Shown piece after piece: positions 41,402 to 51,310 of a stretch of DNA of 64,000 nucleotides; the first letter of the stretch is position 1; the number at the start of each line of letters is the position of its first letter. Location of the stretch: positions 534,900 to 598,899 of the forward strand of contig NZ_BMZA01000001.1 in the NCBI RefSeq assembly GCF_014652555.1, read 5' to 3'. Under the pieces are notes generated by a model. It was not told where the DNA came from and searched no databases. It saw only the letters and a program-made list of their open reading frames with translations. The translations under genes were made by a program, and so were the position numbers. The stretch is from Novosphingobium colocasiae (lineage in GTDB: Bacteria > Pseudomonadota > Alphaproteobacteria > Sphingomonadales > Sphingomonadaceae).

Positions 41402-44109
41402 CAGGTGATCTCCAGTGTTTCCGCAAAGGTTTCGCGCCACGCGGTGCCGACCGCCTCGCGCGCCGCCAGCAGCGCGGATTCGAGTTCAGGCCAGTCGCCA
41501 TAGCCGCAGGCGCGGACCAGCGCCATGCGCGCCGCCTGCGATGGCACCGCGCAATCGGGGGCCAGCAACCGCGCGGCAACGAGAAAGCGGGACAGCACCG
41601 CGTTGGCCTGTTCCAGCGTCGGCGGCAGTAGCCCGGCGGCGACCAGCGCGGTAATCGCGTGGCCCAGATGCGGCACCAGCCCTTCGCCATGGCGCAATTG
41701 CGCGTGGTGGACGAGGAATTCGAGATCGACCAGCCCGCCGCGCAGCAGCTTCACGTCCAGCGCGCCCTTGGGCTGCTTGTGCTGCGCCATCTTCGCGCGC
41801 ATCTCCAGCACATCGGCGCGCAGCTTGTGCGCATCGCGCGGCATGCGCAGCACTTCGCCGATGATCCGCTCCAGCTCCGCCCGCGCTTCCGGCGATCCGT
41901 GCAGCACCCGGGCGCGGCACAGCGCCATGTGTTCCCAGGTCCAGGCCTGTTCGTGCTGGTAGCGCACGAAGCTTTCGATACTGGCCGCCGGCGGGCCCTG
42001 ATCGCCCGAGGGGCGCAGCCGGGTATCGACCTCGTAGAGCGTACCCTCGGCCGTCGGCACCGAAAGCGCAGCGGTGACGCGCTGCGACAGACGGTTGAAG
42101 TAGAGCGTGGCCCCCAGCGGGCGCGGGCCATCGGATTCACGGTGAAAATCGCCGGTGAACAGATAGATCAGATCAAGGTCCGAGGCGTGGGTCAGCACGC
42201 CGCCGCCCATCCGGCCAAGGCCGAGGACGACCAGTTCCCCGCCCGCCACCACGCCGTGCTTGTGCGTAAAATGGTTGAGTGACTCGCAGGTCAGCACTTC
42301 CAGCGCCGCCTCGGCGATCCGCGCCAGTGCCTCGCCGATGGCGATCGGATCGTTGCGGCCTTCGATCAGTTGCACACCCAGTGCGAACCGCCATTCGCCC
42401 ACCTTGCGGCGGATGCGGTCGAGCACTTTTTCGTAGTCGTCCCCGGCCTCCGCGCGCGAAAGCATGTCCACCAGCACCGGCACCGGTCCCGGCAGTTCGA
42501 AGGCGGAGGCATCGATCAGCGGATCGAGCAGATCGGCGCGGCGGGCCAAGGCATCGGCCAGCGGCGGGGCGATCGACAGGATGCGCGCAAGCTGCGCCAG
42601 CAGGCCGGGCCGCGCTTCGAGCAGGTGGAACAGGTTGATGGCGCTGGGCAGGTGGTTGAGCAATTGCTCGAACCGGCCCAGCGCGCGCTCCGGCTCGGGG
42701 GCAGCAGCCAGCGCGGCGAGCAGGTCGGGGCGGATCGTCTCGAAAGCGGTGCGCGCGGCATCGCTGCGCAGCGCGCGCATCCGCCCCGAACTCCACCCGT
42801 CGATCCGGGTGGCGACGGCATCGGGATCGGCAAAGCCCAGCCGCTCCAGATCGTCGCGCAGATCGCCTTGCGCCGGCATCGCCACCGGGCTGCCGGGCAC
42901 CGCCGGGGCATTGGCGCGGATCAGCGCGTCATAGCGCGTCGCGATGGTTTCGGTGAGACCGGCAAGTTCCGCCAGCAAGGCCGCGCCATCGGCCAGGCCA
43001 TCCAGCCAAGCAACATTGTCCAGCGCTTCGGCCTGCACCGGCAGCGCGTGGGTCTGCTGATCGCGGACCATCTGCAGGCGATGCTCTACAGTGCGCAGGC
43101 GGTCATAGGCCTGGCCCAGCACATGCGCATCCTCGGCCGGGATCAGGCCCTCGGTGGCCAGAGCATCCAGCGTCGCGCGCGTGCCCCGCAGCCGCAGCGC
43201 CGGATTGCGGCCGCCGTGGATCAACTGGTGGACCTGCGCATAGAACTCCACCTCGCGGATGCCGCCGCGCCCTTTCTTGACGTTGAAGCCGGGGCCCAGC
43301 GCCACCGCACTGCCGGTGCTGGCGCGGATCTGCTGCGTCAGCCGCCCGATCTCCGAGATCGCTCCGAAGTCGAGGCTCTTGCGCCAGACGAACGGCCGGA
43401 TCACGGCCAGAAAGCGTTCCCCCGCAGCGACGTCCCCGGCGCAGGCGCGGGCGCGGATGAACGCCGCGCGTTCCCAGGTGAGGGCGGAGCTTTCGTAATG
43501 CGTCAGCGCGCCATCGACAGAGATTGCCAGCGGGCTCACTTCGGACGCCGGGCGCAACCGCAAGTCAACGCGCAGGACATAGCCTTCGTCGGTCACCCGC
43601 GTCATCGTCTCGACCAGCGTGCGGGCGGTGCGCTGTGCGGCTTCGCCGGGGTCGTCGCGCTCGCGCCGGGGCAGGCGGGCGGGATCGTAAAGCAGGATCG
43701 GGTCGATGTCGGAACTGTAATTGAGCTCGCGCGCGCCATGCTTGCCCAGCGCGAGGGCGATGAACCCGCCCGGCTCGCAATCGGGCACCCGGCGGCGCAG
43801 GGCATCGGCGATCGCGGCATCGAGCGCGCGGTCGGCAAAGGCGGAAAGCTCGCCGGTCACCCGCGCCAGCGGGAAAGCCCCGGCCAGATCGCCGATCGCC
43901 AGCGCCAGCGCCAGCGCGCGCTTTTCCCGACGCAGGGCAGCGCCGACATCAGGCGCATCCACTCCGGCGCGGCGCGCCCAGTCCAGCGCGCCTTCGCCAT
44001 CGCCTTCAGCCAGCAGCGCGGTCAGGTCCGGCAGGATTTCAAGGCCTCGCGCAAGGTAAGGCGCGTGGGTGCGGGCGCGATCGAGGGCGGATGTCCAGTC
44101 CGGGTTCAT
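41401..44109 (-). CDS. glnE: Bifunctional glutamine synthetase adenylyltransferase/adenylyl-removing enzyme
   Basis: 902 residues from ATG 44109 (MNPDWTSAL); the frame to 44433 runs over the divergent gene's leader. Two nucleotidyltransferase domains are seen: an N-terminal one with YSSDIDPILLYDP (adenylyl removal) and a C-terminal one with HASDLDLIYLF (adenylylation). Both metal-binding D-x-D motifs are intact. Each domain is followed by a helical GlnD-type segment. It adjusts glutamine synthetase activity to nitrogen supply together with PII. Length is a little below the 946 residues of E. coli. Confidence 0.96.
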   Translation of the reverse strand: MNPDWTSALDRARTHAPYLARGLEILPDLTALLAEGDGEGALDWARRAGVDAPDVGAALRREKRALALALAIGDLAGAFPLARVTGELSAFADRALDAAIADALRRRVPDCEPGGFIALALGKHGARELNYSSDIDPILLYDPARLPRRERDDPGEAAQRTARTLVETMTRVTDEGYVLRVDLRLRPASEVSPLAISVDGALTHYESSALTWERAAFIRARACAGDVAAGERFLAVIRPFVWRKSLDFGAISEIGRLTQQIRASTGSAVALGPGFNVKKGRGGIREVEFYAQVHQLIHGGRNPALRLRGTRATLDALATEGLIPAEDAHVLGQAYDRLRTVEHRLQMVRDQQTHALPVQAEALDNVAWLDGLADGAALLAELAGLTETIATRYDALIRANAPAVPGSPVAMPAQGDLRDDLERLGFADPDAVATRIDGWSSGRMRALRSDAARTAFETIRPDLLAALAAAPEPERALGRFEQLLNHLPSAINLFHLLEARPGLLAQLARILSIAPPLADALARRADLLDPLIDASAFELPGPVPVLVDMLSRAEAGDDYEKVLDRIRRKVGEWRFALGVQLIEGRNDPIAIGEALARIAEAALEVLTCESLNHFTHKHGVVAGGELVVLGLGRMGGGVLTHASDLDLIYLFTGDFHRESDGPRPLGATLYFNRLSQRVTAALSVPTAEGTLYEVDTRLRPSGDQGPPAASIESFVRYQHEQAWTWEHMALCRARVLHGSPEARAELERIIGEVLRMPRDAHKLRADVLEMRAKMAQHKQPKGALDVKLLRGGLVDLEFLVHHAQLRHGEGLVPHLGHAITALVAAGLLPPTLEQANAVLSRFLVAARLLAPDCAVPSQAARMALVRACGYGDWPELESALLAAREAVGTAWRETFAETLEIT

Positions 44110-44251
44110 CCCGCTATCCCTGCCGTGATGCGTGGCCAAGGGCAAGGGCGTGGAAACTTGTGCACCGCCCATGCGTCTGGCAGGTGTCCGCACTGTGCCA
44201 TCCCGGTCCGAAGGATCGGCCCTCAACCCTTTTTCCGAAGGGGCGCTACCC

Positions 44252-45925
44252 ATGAAAAAGCTTCTCCCGCTCGCCGCCGGTCTTCTCATCACCGGATGCG
44301 CCACGCCGCAAGCGCCGCCGCAGTCCGCCGCTTCCACCTCGGCCATTTCCGTCGACACGATGAAAAACGTCACCGCGCGGCTCAGCGCCGACGATTTCGA
44401 AGGCCGCGCGCCCAGCACCGCGACCGAGCCCAAGGTGCTCGACTACATCGTCTCCACGTTCGAGAAGGCGGGGCTCAAGCCCGGCTACAAGGGCCAGTGG
44501 TTGCAGGAAGTGCCGACGGTGGAGATCACCGGCGATCATTATTCGCCGCTGACGGTGTCGGGCGCCGGCAAGCCGCTGCAGTTCGCGTTCGGCAGCGATT
44601 ACGTCGGCGTCAGCTATCGCCCCGTGCCGCACACCGCGCTGAAGGATGCGGAGCTGGTGTTCGTCGGCTATGGCATCAACGCGCCCGAACTGGGCTGGAA
44701 CGACTATGCCGGGATCGACATGAAGGGCAAGATCGCCGTCATCCTCGTCAATGACGCCGATTATGCCAGCGCTACCGAGGAAGGTCCGTTCAAGGGCCGT
44801 CGGATGACTTGGTACGGCCGCTGGCCCTACAAGTACGAGGAGGCCGCAAGGCAGGGCGCGGCGGGAGCTATCATCATCCACGATACCTTTCCGGCCGCCT
44901 ATGGCTGGAACGTCGTCAACTCGAGCTGGACCGGCGCGCAATACTACGTGAAGACGCCGCAGGACGGCATGGACCAGACGCAGTTCAATGGCTGGTTGCA
45001 AAAGCCTGCGGCCGAAGCCGTGCTGAAAGCGGCGGGCAAGGACCTTGCCAGCCTCACCGCCGCTGCGCAGACGCGGGGCTTCCGCGCGGTCCCGCTGGGC
45101 CTAAAGGCCAGCGTGGCGTTCGACAACACAGTGCGCCGGTCCACTTCGCATAACGTGGTCGGCGTGTTGCCGGGCACGAGCCGCCCGGACGAAGCGGTGC
45201 TCTATTCCGCGCATTGGGATCATCTGGGCCGCTGCACCCCGGATGCGACGGGTGACGATATCTGCAACGGTGCGGTCGATAACGCCACCGGTGTCGCAGC
45301 ACTCGCCGCCATCGCCGAAGCGGAAAGCAGGGCGGGCGGCGCGGCGCGCAGCCAGGTGTTCGTGGCGCTGACGCTGGAAGAGTCCGGCCTGTTGGGCTCG
45401 GCCTACTATGCGCAGGACCCGGCCGTGCCGCTGGACCACACCGTTGGCGGGGTGAACATGGACGCGCTGGCCCCGGGCGGCCGCGCGCGTGACTATGCGA
45501 TGATCGGCGGCGACAAGTCCGATCTGACCGCGCTGTTCCGCAAGGAGCTGGCGGCCGAGGGGCTGGTCGAATCTCCGGAGGAAGGCACCGAGAAGGGCCA
45601 CTATTACCGGTCCGACCACTTCAGCCTCGCCAAGCAGGGCGTGCCGATGTTCAACCTGGGGCGCGGCGTGGATCTGGTGAACGGCGGCAAGGCGGCGGGA
45701 GAAGCGGCCGACGCGGATTATACCAAGAACCGCTATCACCAGCCCGGCGACGAATATTCACCCGACTGGGACTGGGAAGGGATTGTCGAAGACGTCACGC
45801 TCTTCTACCGGCTCGGCCGCGCACTGGCCGATTCGGACATCTGGCCGAACTGGCATCAGGGTGATGAATTCCGCGCCATCCGCGATGCGAGCTGCGCCAA
45901 GGCAACCGGAGGCTGCCACAAGTGA
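44252..45925 (+). CDS. M28 family zinc peptidase, lipoprotein
   Basis: 557 residues from ATG 44252; the open frame back to 44132 is not needed. The lipoprotein signal MKKLLPLAAGLLITGC has Cys16 as lipidation site. A PA-type insert domain (about 150-290) precedes the M28 core with metal ligands in SAHWDHLG, GAVDNATGVA, the catalytic LEESGLLGS and VNMDAL, and HYYRSDHFS near the C-terminus. It is probably an outer-face or periplasmic aminopeptidase. It is divergent from glnE, and its stop overlaps the GTG start of agmatine deiminase. Confidence 0.92.
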   Translation: MKKLLPLAAGLLITGCATPQAPPQSAASTSAISVDTMKNVTARLSADDFEGRAPSTATEPKVLDYIVSTFEKAGLKPGYKGQWLQEVPTVEITGDHYSPLTVSGAGKPLQFAFGSDYVGVSYRPVPHTALKDAELVFVGYGINAPELGWNDYAGIDMKGKIAVILVNDADYASATEEGPFKGRRMTWYGRWPYKYEEAARQGAAGAIIIHDTFPAAYGWNVVNSSWTGAQYYVKTPQDGMDQTQFNGWLQKPAAEAVLKAAGKDLASLTAAAQTRGFRAVPLGLKASVAFDNTVRRSTSHNVVGVLPGTSRPDEAVLYSAHWDHLGRCTPDATGDDICNGAVDNATGVAALAAIAEAESRAGGAARSQVFVALTLEESGLLGSAYYAQDPAVPLDHTVGGVNMDALAPGGRARDYAMIGGDKSDLTALFRKELAAEGLVESPEEGTEKGHYYRSDHFSLAKQGVPMFNLGRGVDLVNGGKAAGEAADADYTKNRYHQPGDEYSPDWDWEGIVEDVTLFYRLGRALADSDIWPNWHQGDEFRAIRDASCAKATGGCHK

Positions 45926-46917
45926 CCTATGCCCTGCCGCCCGAATGGCATCCCCAGGACTGGCTCTGGATCGGCTTTCCGCACGATCCGGTGGAGTGGC
46001 CGGGATTCCTCGGGGCGGCGCAGGAACAGATGGCGGCGTTCGCCAATGCCGTGGCCGAAAGCGGCCAGCAGGTGCGGCTGATCGTGCGCGACGCCGCCAA
46101 CCATGCCCGCGCGGCCGCGCTGGTATCGTCGAAGGTCACGCTGGAAACGCGGCGCTATGGCGATGTCTGGCTGCGCGATACCGGCCCACTCGTCACCATG
46201 GACGGGTCTGGCGCGCGCAAGGCGATGCGCTTCGGCTTCAACGGCTGGGGCGAAAAATACCTGATGGACGGCGATCAGGAGATCGGGGCGGAACTGGCGG
46301 CCAGCGCCGGGCTCGACGTGGAAACGGCGGACTGGATTCTGGAAGGCGGGGCGCTGGACGGCGATGGCACCGGGCTCGTCGTCACCACCGAACAGTGCCT
46401 GCGCAACGCCAACCGCAACCCCCACCTCAAGCGCGTCCAGATCGAGGCGCGGCTGGCGCGCGATCTGGGGTATGACCGGGTACTGTGGCTGGGCGACGGG
46501 CTGATGAACGATCATACCGACGGTCATGTCGATAATCTGGCGCGGTTCGTGGCCCCGAATGTGCTGGCGCTCCCGCGTGCGACCGGGGTGGGCGATCCCA
46601 ACGCGCACATCTATGCCGATGCCAAAGCGCGGGCCGAGGCGGCGGGGGTGACGGTGCGTGAAGTGCCATCGCCCGGCCGGGTGGAAAGCGAAGGCGGCCG
46701 GATCGAACCCGCCAGCTACATGAACTTCGCCATCACCTCCAAGCTGGTGGTGGTTCCGACGTATGGCACGAAACACGACGAGGACGGCGTGGCCGCGATC
46801 GCCGCATTGTTCCCCGATCGCGATACCGTGGGCATCCTTGCCCATGCGGTGCTGGCCGGCGGCGGATCGTTCCACTGCTCCAGTCAGCAGATGCCGTCCA
46901 GCATCGCGGCGGGTTAA
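45922..46917 (+). CDS. aguA: Agmatine deiminase
   Basis: 331 residues from a GTG that overlaps the stop of the M28 peptidase gene. The fold is the five-bladed guanidino-modifying type: RRYGDVWLRDTGPLV, ILEGGALDGDG, NDHTDGHVDNLARF with the catalytic His and Asp, and the nucleophile cysteine near residue 319 in AGGGSFHCSSQQMP. It converts agmatine to N-carbamoylputrescine on the way to putrescine. In many homologues the last motif reads FHCITQQ, so SSQQ is a mild variant. A spermidine-synthase-like gene lies 1.5 kb downstream, on the other strand. Confidence 0.94.
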   Translation: MTYALPPEWHPQDWLWIGFPHDPVEWPGFLGAAQEQMAAFANAVAESGQQVRLIVRDAANHARAAALVSSKVTLETRRYGDVWLRDTGPLVTMDGSGARKAMRFGFNGWGEKYLMDGDQEIGAELAASAGLDVETADWILEGGALDGDGTGLVVTTEQCLRNANRNPHLKRVQIEARLARDLGYDRVLWLGDGLMNDHTDGHVDNLARFVAPNVLALPRATGVGDPNAHIYADAKARAEAAGVTVREVPSPGRVESEGGRIEPASYMNFAITSKLVVVPTYGTKHDEDGVAAIAALFPDRDTVGILAHAVLAGGGSFHCSSQQMPSSIAAG

Positions 46918-46952
46918 CGCTTTGCTAAGGGTTTGGGCGCAGTGTCCGGGGA

Positions 46953-47090
46953 ATGGCCAAAGTCATCGCCCTTGCCCGCCACCACGCCGCGCCCGCGTCG
47001 GACGCTGACTGGCTGCGCACGCTGATCGTCTGCGGCTGCGCGCTGGCGCTGATCTGCGCAAAGGCAGCGCTGCCTTTCCTCCACCTCTGA
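46953..47090 (+). CDS. Possible small membrane protein, 45 residues
   Basis: An ATG frame that begins 35 bases after aguA encodes a polar start (MAKVIALARHHAAPASDADW) and one hydrophobic segment (LIVCGCALALICAKAALPFL). GGGGA touches the start codon, which is a weak ribosome site. No family is known to me. The 177 bases that follow, up to the next small gene, hold no other feature I can support. Confidence 0.35.
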   Translation: MAKVIALARHHAAPASDADWLRTLIVCGCALALICAKAALPFLHL

Positions 47091-47267
47091 AACTGCGGTT
47101 CGCCGCTTGTCCGGTTCGTGCTTCAAGACCGCATGGGGGTTGTCGTGCTTATGGCGCGGACTGTCGCAGCCCTGCGGCACAGCAATAATTTGTTGCGCTG
47201 TAATAGTGGCAGGATAACGAGGCAAACCCAGATTGTCGGACCCACCATACAAAGGGTTCGTCCAACA

Positions 47268-47498
47268 ATGCACCAGTTTACAGAATTTGATAGCGCCGAA
47301 CGCCGTGATCGCGCCATGAGCAAAGTGCTACTGCTGTTGTTCGGCTTTGCAGTTCTGGGCTTTTTCGTTTTGATCGACCGGGTGGACTGGCTGTCCATCC
47401 GCCCGGCGACGGGGACCTCTATTGCCCTGTCGGTCGCGAGCAGCGTGCCTTCCGAAGCCAGTTCCTCCGATCAATACAAGGATGCTGCCGCACAATGA
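47268..47498 (+). CDS. Small single-pass membrane protein upstream of bestrophin
   Basis: 76 residues from ATG 47268; the open frame to 47118 is longer, but its first 50 residues look unconstrained. A polar N-terminus (MHQFTEFDSAERRDRAMSK) precedes one helix (VLLLLFGFAVLGFFVLIDRV) and a serine-rich tail. The stop overlaps the start of the bestrophin gene by four bases (ATGA), so the two are translated together. I do not recognise a family. A role as a partner of the channel is an inference from coupling. Confidence 0.55.
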   Translation: MHQFTEFDSAERRDRAMSKVLLLLFGFAVLGFFVLIDRVDWLSIRPATGTSIALSVASSVPSEASSSDQYKDAAAQ

Positions 47499-48382
47499 TC
47501 GTAACCTCGACACCGCGCTTCGCCAACATGGTCCGAGAGGTGTGGAAACCGCTGACGCTGCTGTTCCTGTGGGACGTGGTCGTCACGGTGACCTACTTTT
47601 ACCTGCCGTTCGATGCGCCGGAATTGCCGGTCACCCTGTTCGGTTCGGTGCTGGCGCTGTTCCTCGGGTTTCGCAGCAACTCTGCCTATCAGCGCTGGTG
47701 GGAGGGCCGCGGCCTGTGGGGGCTGATGATCAACGCCAGCCGCAACCTCGCCAGGGCCACACGCAACTTCATGCCCGATCCGGACGCGGCGGATCACAAA
47801 CGTAAAATCGTCCTGCGCCAGATTGCCTATGTCAACGCGCTGCGCTGCCAGTTGCGCCGGCAACCGCCCGATGGCGAAGTCATCCGGCTACTGCCCCGGC
47901 ATGAGGCCGACCTTGCGCTGAACCGCGCCAATGTTGCTAACGGCATTCTGGATGGCACGGGCCGGCGGATCGACGAGGCGCGCCGCGCCGGCTGGATTGA
48001 CACCATCCAGCAGGCGCAGATGGAAGCGGTCCTGGTGGATATCGCCAATGCGCAAGGAGGCATGGAACGGCTCAAGAATACGCCTCTGCCGAGCCAGTAC
48101 CGCTTCCTGCCCACTTTCTTCGTCCACATCTTCTGCATCCTGCTGCCGATCGGACTGGTAGAAACGCTGCAATACGCGACGCCGCTGGGCTCGACCATCG
48201 CGGGGCTGATGTTCATGGCGGTGCTGACGATCGGTGACCAGCTCGTCGATCCGTTTGCCAACACCGATCACGATCTGCCGCTCAACCAGATGTGCCGCAC
48301 CATCGAGATCGATCTGCTGCAGTCGATCGGGATGGAGGCGCCCGAGCCGCTCAGGCCGGGGCCCGATGGGGTCTTGTGGTGA
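47495..48382 (+). CDS. Bestrophin family (UPF0187) channel protein
   Basis: 295 residues. It has the bestrophin signature FLGFRSNSAYQRWWEGRGLWG near residue 53 (broken by loops), four membrane segments (TLLFLWDVVVTVTYFYLP, the LFGSVLALFLGF region, a TFFVHIFCILLPIGLVETL helix and AGLMFMAVLTIGDQLVDPF), and a C-terminal DPFANTDHDLPLNQM segment typical of bacterial homologues. Bacterial bestrophins are pentameric ion channels; some are cation-selective. It follows a coupled single-pass protein. The physiological role is unknown. Confidence 0.85.
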   Translation: MIVTSTPRFANMVREVWKPLTLLFLWDVVVTVTYFYLPFDAPELPVTLFGSVLALFLGFRSNSAYQRWWEGRGLWGLMINASRNLARATRNFMPDPDAADHKRKIVLRQIAYVNALRCQLRRQPPDGEVIRLLPRHEADLALNRANVANGILDGTGRRIDEARRAGWIDTIQQAQMEAVLVDIANAQGGMERLKNTPLPSQYRFLPTFFVHIFCILLPIGLVETLQYATPLGSTIAGLMFMAVLTIGDQLVDPFANTDHDLPLNQMCRTIEIDLLQSIGMEAPEPLRPGPDGVLW

Positions 48383-48408
48383 AGCCGGCCTGAAACCCGG
48401 CGCTGCGA

Positions 48409-49080
48409 TCACCGCGGCCGGGCGAACCAGATGATGTGCTTGGGCCCCTTGCCGTTGCTGCGCGAGGCCACCCGAACCTCATCCACCGAGTACTCGTTCT
48501 TTTCGAGGCGGCGGGTGAAGGCCGGGTCGGGCCCGGCGGACCAGATCGCCATCACCCCGTCCGGCGTCAGCGCCCGCCTGGCCGTGCGCAGGCCGCTGCC
48601 CGAATAGAGGATGTTGTTGTCCTCGCGCACCAGCCCGTCGGGTCCGTTGTCGACATCGAGCAGGATCGCATCGTAATCGGCATGACCGGCGGCGATGATC
48701 GTCGCGACATCGCCCATGATGAGGTTCACGCGCGGATCGTCGAGGCAGCCCTGCGCCACCTCGGCCATCGGCCCGCGAGCCCATTCGATGATTTCCGGGA
48801 CCAGTTCGACCACGGTGATCCGCGCGTCTGCGGGCAGGATGCGCAAGGCCGCGCGCAGGGTGAAGCCCATGCCATAGCCGCCGATCAGGAAGTGCGGCTT
48901 GCGCACGCTCCCCACCCGCTCCAGCGCCATCGTCGCCAGCGCTTCCTCCGAGCCCCACTTGCGCGTGCTCATCAGTTCGTTGTGCCCCAGCACGATCATG
49001 AAATCGCGATCGTGCCGGAACAGCTCCAGCTTCTCCCCGCCGGGGACATAGGCGGTATCGAGCAGTTCGCGCTGGATCAT
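48409..49080 (-). CDS. Spermidine-synthase-like SAM-binding protein
   Basis: 223 residues. A Rossmann methyltransferase-type fold has HFLIGGYGMGFTLRAAL as the SAM-binding glycine loop, ITVVELVPEIIEWA with the acidic residue for the ribose, and DAILLDVDNGPDGLV where aminopropyltransferases have the D-x-D catalytic pocket. It is shorter than typical SpeE and lacks the N-terminal beta domain, as do several proteobacterial spermidine-synthase-like proteins whose substrate is unknown. It is convergent with the bestrophin gene. Agmatine deiminase nearby makes a polyamine link possible but unproven. Confidence 0.78.
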   Translation of the reverse strand: MIQRELLDTAYVPGGEKLELFRHDRDFMIVLGHNELMSTRKWGSEEALATMALERVGSVRKPHFLIGGYGMGFTLRAALRILPADARITVVELVPEIIEWARGPMAEVAQGCLDDPRVNLIMGDVATIIAAGHADYDAILLDVDNGPDGLVREDNNILYSGSGLRTARRALTPDGVMAIWSAGPDPAFTRRLEKNEYSVDEVRVASRSNGKGPKHIIWFARPR

Positions 49081-49097
49081 GGGTCAACTCCGCCAGG

Positions 49098-49218
49098 TAC
49101 TCTCTCCCCTTCAGGGGAGAGATACGAAGGCTTGGCGGCTTGGCCGCCTAGCCGCAGTAGAGAGGGGCGTGGGACGTATCCCCTCTCCCAACCCTCTACC
49201 CTGAAGGAGAGAGGGCAA
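49098..49218. repeat. Interspersed repeat, inverted copy of 28152-28290
   Basis: It starts with the palindrome CTCTCCCCTTCAGGGGAGAG near 49103 and ends with CTCTACCCTGAAGGAGAGAG near 49192. The middle contains CTTGGCGGC and CCGCCTAGCC pieces. The modules match the 28-kb copy in reverse orientation. Confidence 0.8.
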
Positions 49219-49224
49219 TGGATG

Positions 49225-51216
49225 TCACGCCAGATCCGGTGCCATCGCCGCCGCCTTCAGCATCGCGACGGCCTCGTCCAGCGGCATCACCTTCTGGTGT
49301 TCGGCCCCCAGCGTGCGCACGGCGACGGTGCCTTCTTCCGCCTCGCGCTTGCCCACCACCAGCAGGTGAGGAACCTTCTTGAGCGAATGTTCGCGCACCT
49401 TGTAGTTGATCTTCTCGTTGCGCAGGTCTGTCTCGGCGCGCACGCCCGCTGCCTTCAACTTCGCCAGCACGTCGGCCGCATAGCCGTCGGCATCCGAAAC
49501 GATCGTGGCGACCACCGCCTGCACCGGGGCGAGCCAGACCGGCAGCTTGCCGGCGAAATGCTCGATCAGGATGCCGATGAAGCGTTCGTAGCTGCCGAAG
49601 ATCGCGCGGTGCAGCATGACCGGGCGATGCTTTTCGCCGTCCTCGCCAATGTAGCTGGCATCGAGCCGTTCAGGCAGCACGCGGTCGGACTGGATGGTGC
49701 CGACCTGCCAGGTGCGGCCGATCGCGTCGGTCAGGTGCCATTCCAGCTTGGGCGCATAGAAGGCGCCTTCGCCGGGCAGTTCTTCCCAGCCGTAAGCCTC
49801 GGTGGCGAGCCCGGCGCGGATCACCGCGTCGCGCAGTTCGGCTTCGGCCTGGTCCCACATCGCTTCGGAACCGAACCGCTTTTCGGGGCGCAGCGCCAGC
49901 TTGATCGAATAGGTAAAGCCGAAGTCCTTGTAGATCCGGTCCGCCAGTTCGCAGAACGCCTGCACTTCCGCCACGATCTGGTCCTCGCGGCAGAAGATAT
50001 GGGCATCGTCCTGCGTGAACTGGCGCACCCGCATCAGCCCGTGCAGCGCCCCGTGCGGTTCGTTGCGGTGGCAGCAGCCGTTTTCATAGATGCGCAAGGG
50101 CAGGTCGCGGTACGACTTGATGCCCTGGCGGAAGATCAGCACGTGCGCCGGGCAGTTCATCGGCTTCAATGCCATCCACTGCGCATCGTCCGATACCAGC
50201 GGGCCTTCGTCTTCCACGTTCGGCACTTCGTCGGGGATGACGAACATGTTCTCGCGGTACTTGCCCCAGTGGCCCGACTGCTCCCACTGGCGGGCATCCA
50301 TGACCTGCGGGGTCTTAACCTCCTTGTAGCCGCCCGCGTCAATGGCGCGGCGCATGTAGGCTTCCAGCTCGCGCCAGATGAGATAGCCCTTGGGGTGCCA
50401 GAACACCGATCCGTGCGCTTCGTGCTGAAGGTGGAACAGGTCCATCTCGCCGCCCAGCTTGCGGTGATCGCGCTTGGCGGCTTCTTCCAGCCGGGTCAGG
50501 TGCTCGTTCAACTGCTTCTTGTTGAGCCAGCCGGTGCCGTAGATGCGGCTCAGCATCGCGTTGTTCTGATCGCCGCGCCAATAGGCACCCGAAACCCGCG
50601 TCAGCTTGAATGCGGCGGGATCGAGCTTGCCGGTGCTGGGCAGGTGCGGGCCCCGGCACATGTCGAGCCAGTCGTCACCGCTCCAGTAGACCGTCAGATC
50701 TTCGTTGCCGGGCAGTTCGGCGGCCCATTCGGCCTTGAACGTCTCGCCCTGCTGCTTCCACCGGCTGATAAGCTGTTCGCGGCTCCACACTTCGCGGCGC
50801 AGCGGCTTGTCGGCCTTGATGATCGCGCGCATCGCCTCTTCGATGGCGGGCAGGTCCTCTTCGGTGAAGGGACGGTCTGCGGGGGCGAAATCGTAATAGA
50901 AGCCGTCGTCGGTCGAAGGGCCGAAGGTGATCTGGGTGCCGGGGAACAACTGCTGTACCGCTTCGGCCAGCACATGCGCGAAATCGTGCCGGGCAAGGTC
51001 CAGCGCCTCGGCCTCGTCGCGCCCGGTGACGAGCGCGAGCTGCGCATCGCCGGTGAACGGGCGCGACAGATCGACCAGTTCGCCATCGACGCGGGCGGCC
51101 AGCGCCGCCTTGGCGAGGCCCGGCCCGATCGCGGCGGCCACGTCAGCCGGGGTGGAGCCGGCGGGCATATCGCGCACCGAACCATCGGGGAGGCTGATCT
51201 TGAACATCTCGGACAT
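49225..51216 (-). CDS. thrS: Threonyl-tRNA synthetase
   Basis: 663 residues from ATG 51216 (MSEMFKISL). Order: TGS domain (1-60), the editing domain with [11 protein letters not shown] and the second metal site further on, and the class II core with motif 2 as [21 protein letters not shown] and [10 protein letters not shown]. The anticodon-binding domain ends the protein. The zinc ligands are Cys in MNCPAHV, His in HRNEPHG and His in the core. It charges tRNA-Thr. An upstream leader of 94 bases to trhO shows no T-box or attenuator that I can identify. Confidence 0.97.
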   Translation of the reverse strand: MSEMFKISLPDGSVRDMPAGSTPADVAAAIGPGLAKAALAARVDGELVDLSRPFTGDAQLALVTGRDEAEALDLARHDFAHVLAEAVQQLFPGTQITFGPSTDDGFYYDFAPADRPFTEEDLPAIEEAMRAIIKADKPLRREVWSREQLISRWKQQGETFKAEWAAELPGNEDLTVYWSGDDWLDMCRGPHLPSTGKLDPAAFKLTRVSGAYWRGDQNNAMLSRIYGTGWLNKKQLNEHLTRLEEAAKRDHRKLGGEMDLFHLQHEAHGSVFWHPKGYLIWRELEAYMRRAIDAGGYKEVKTPQVMDARQWEQSGHWGKYRENMFVIPDEVPNVEDEGPLVSDDAQWMALKPMNCPAHVLIFRQGIKSYRDLPLRIYENGCCHRNEPHGALHGLMRVRQFTQDDAHIFCREDQIVAEVQAFCELADRIYKDFGFTYSIKLALRPEKRFGSEAMWDQAEAELRDAVIRAGLATEAYGWEELPGEGAFYAPKLEWHLTDAIGRTWQVGTIQSDRVLPERLDASYIGEDGEKHRPVMLHRAIFGSYERFIGILIEHFAGKLPVWLAPVQAVVATIVSDADGYAADVLAKLKAAGVRAETDLRNEKINYKVREHSLKKVPHLLVVGKREAEEGTVAVRTLGAEHQKVMPLDEAVAMLKAAAMAPDLA

Positions 51217-51310
51217 GGAAACTCGTTCTTCCTGGGCAACGTAGCGCGCCATGGCACAGGCGCGCGGGCAAGTGAAGGTCGGGCGGCGGAAGACCGCGCC
51301 GCAATCGGGT

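Noticed and set aside
40035..41690. A 551-codon open frame on the minus strand covering the DUF455 gene and more
   Set aside because: Only the part from 40919 down is the DUF455 protein; upstream it is an out-of-frame shadow of bcp and glnE with no family likeness.
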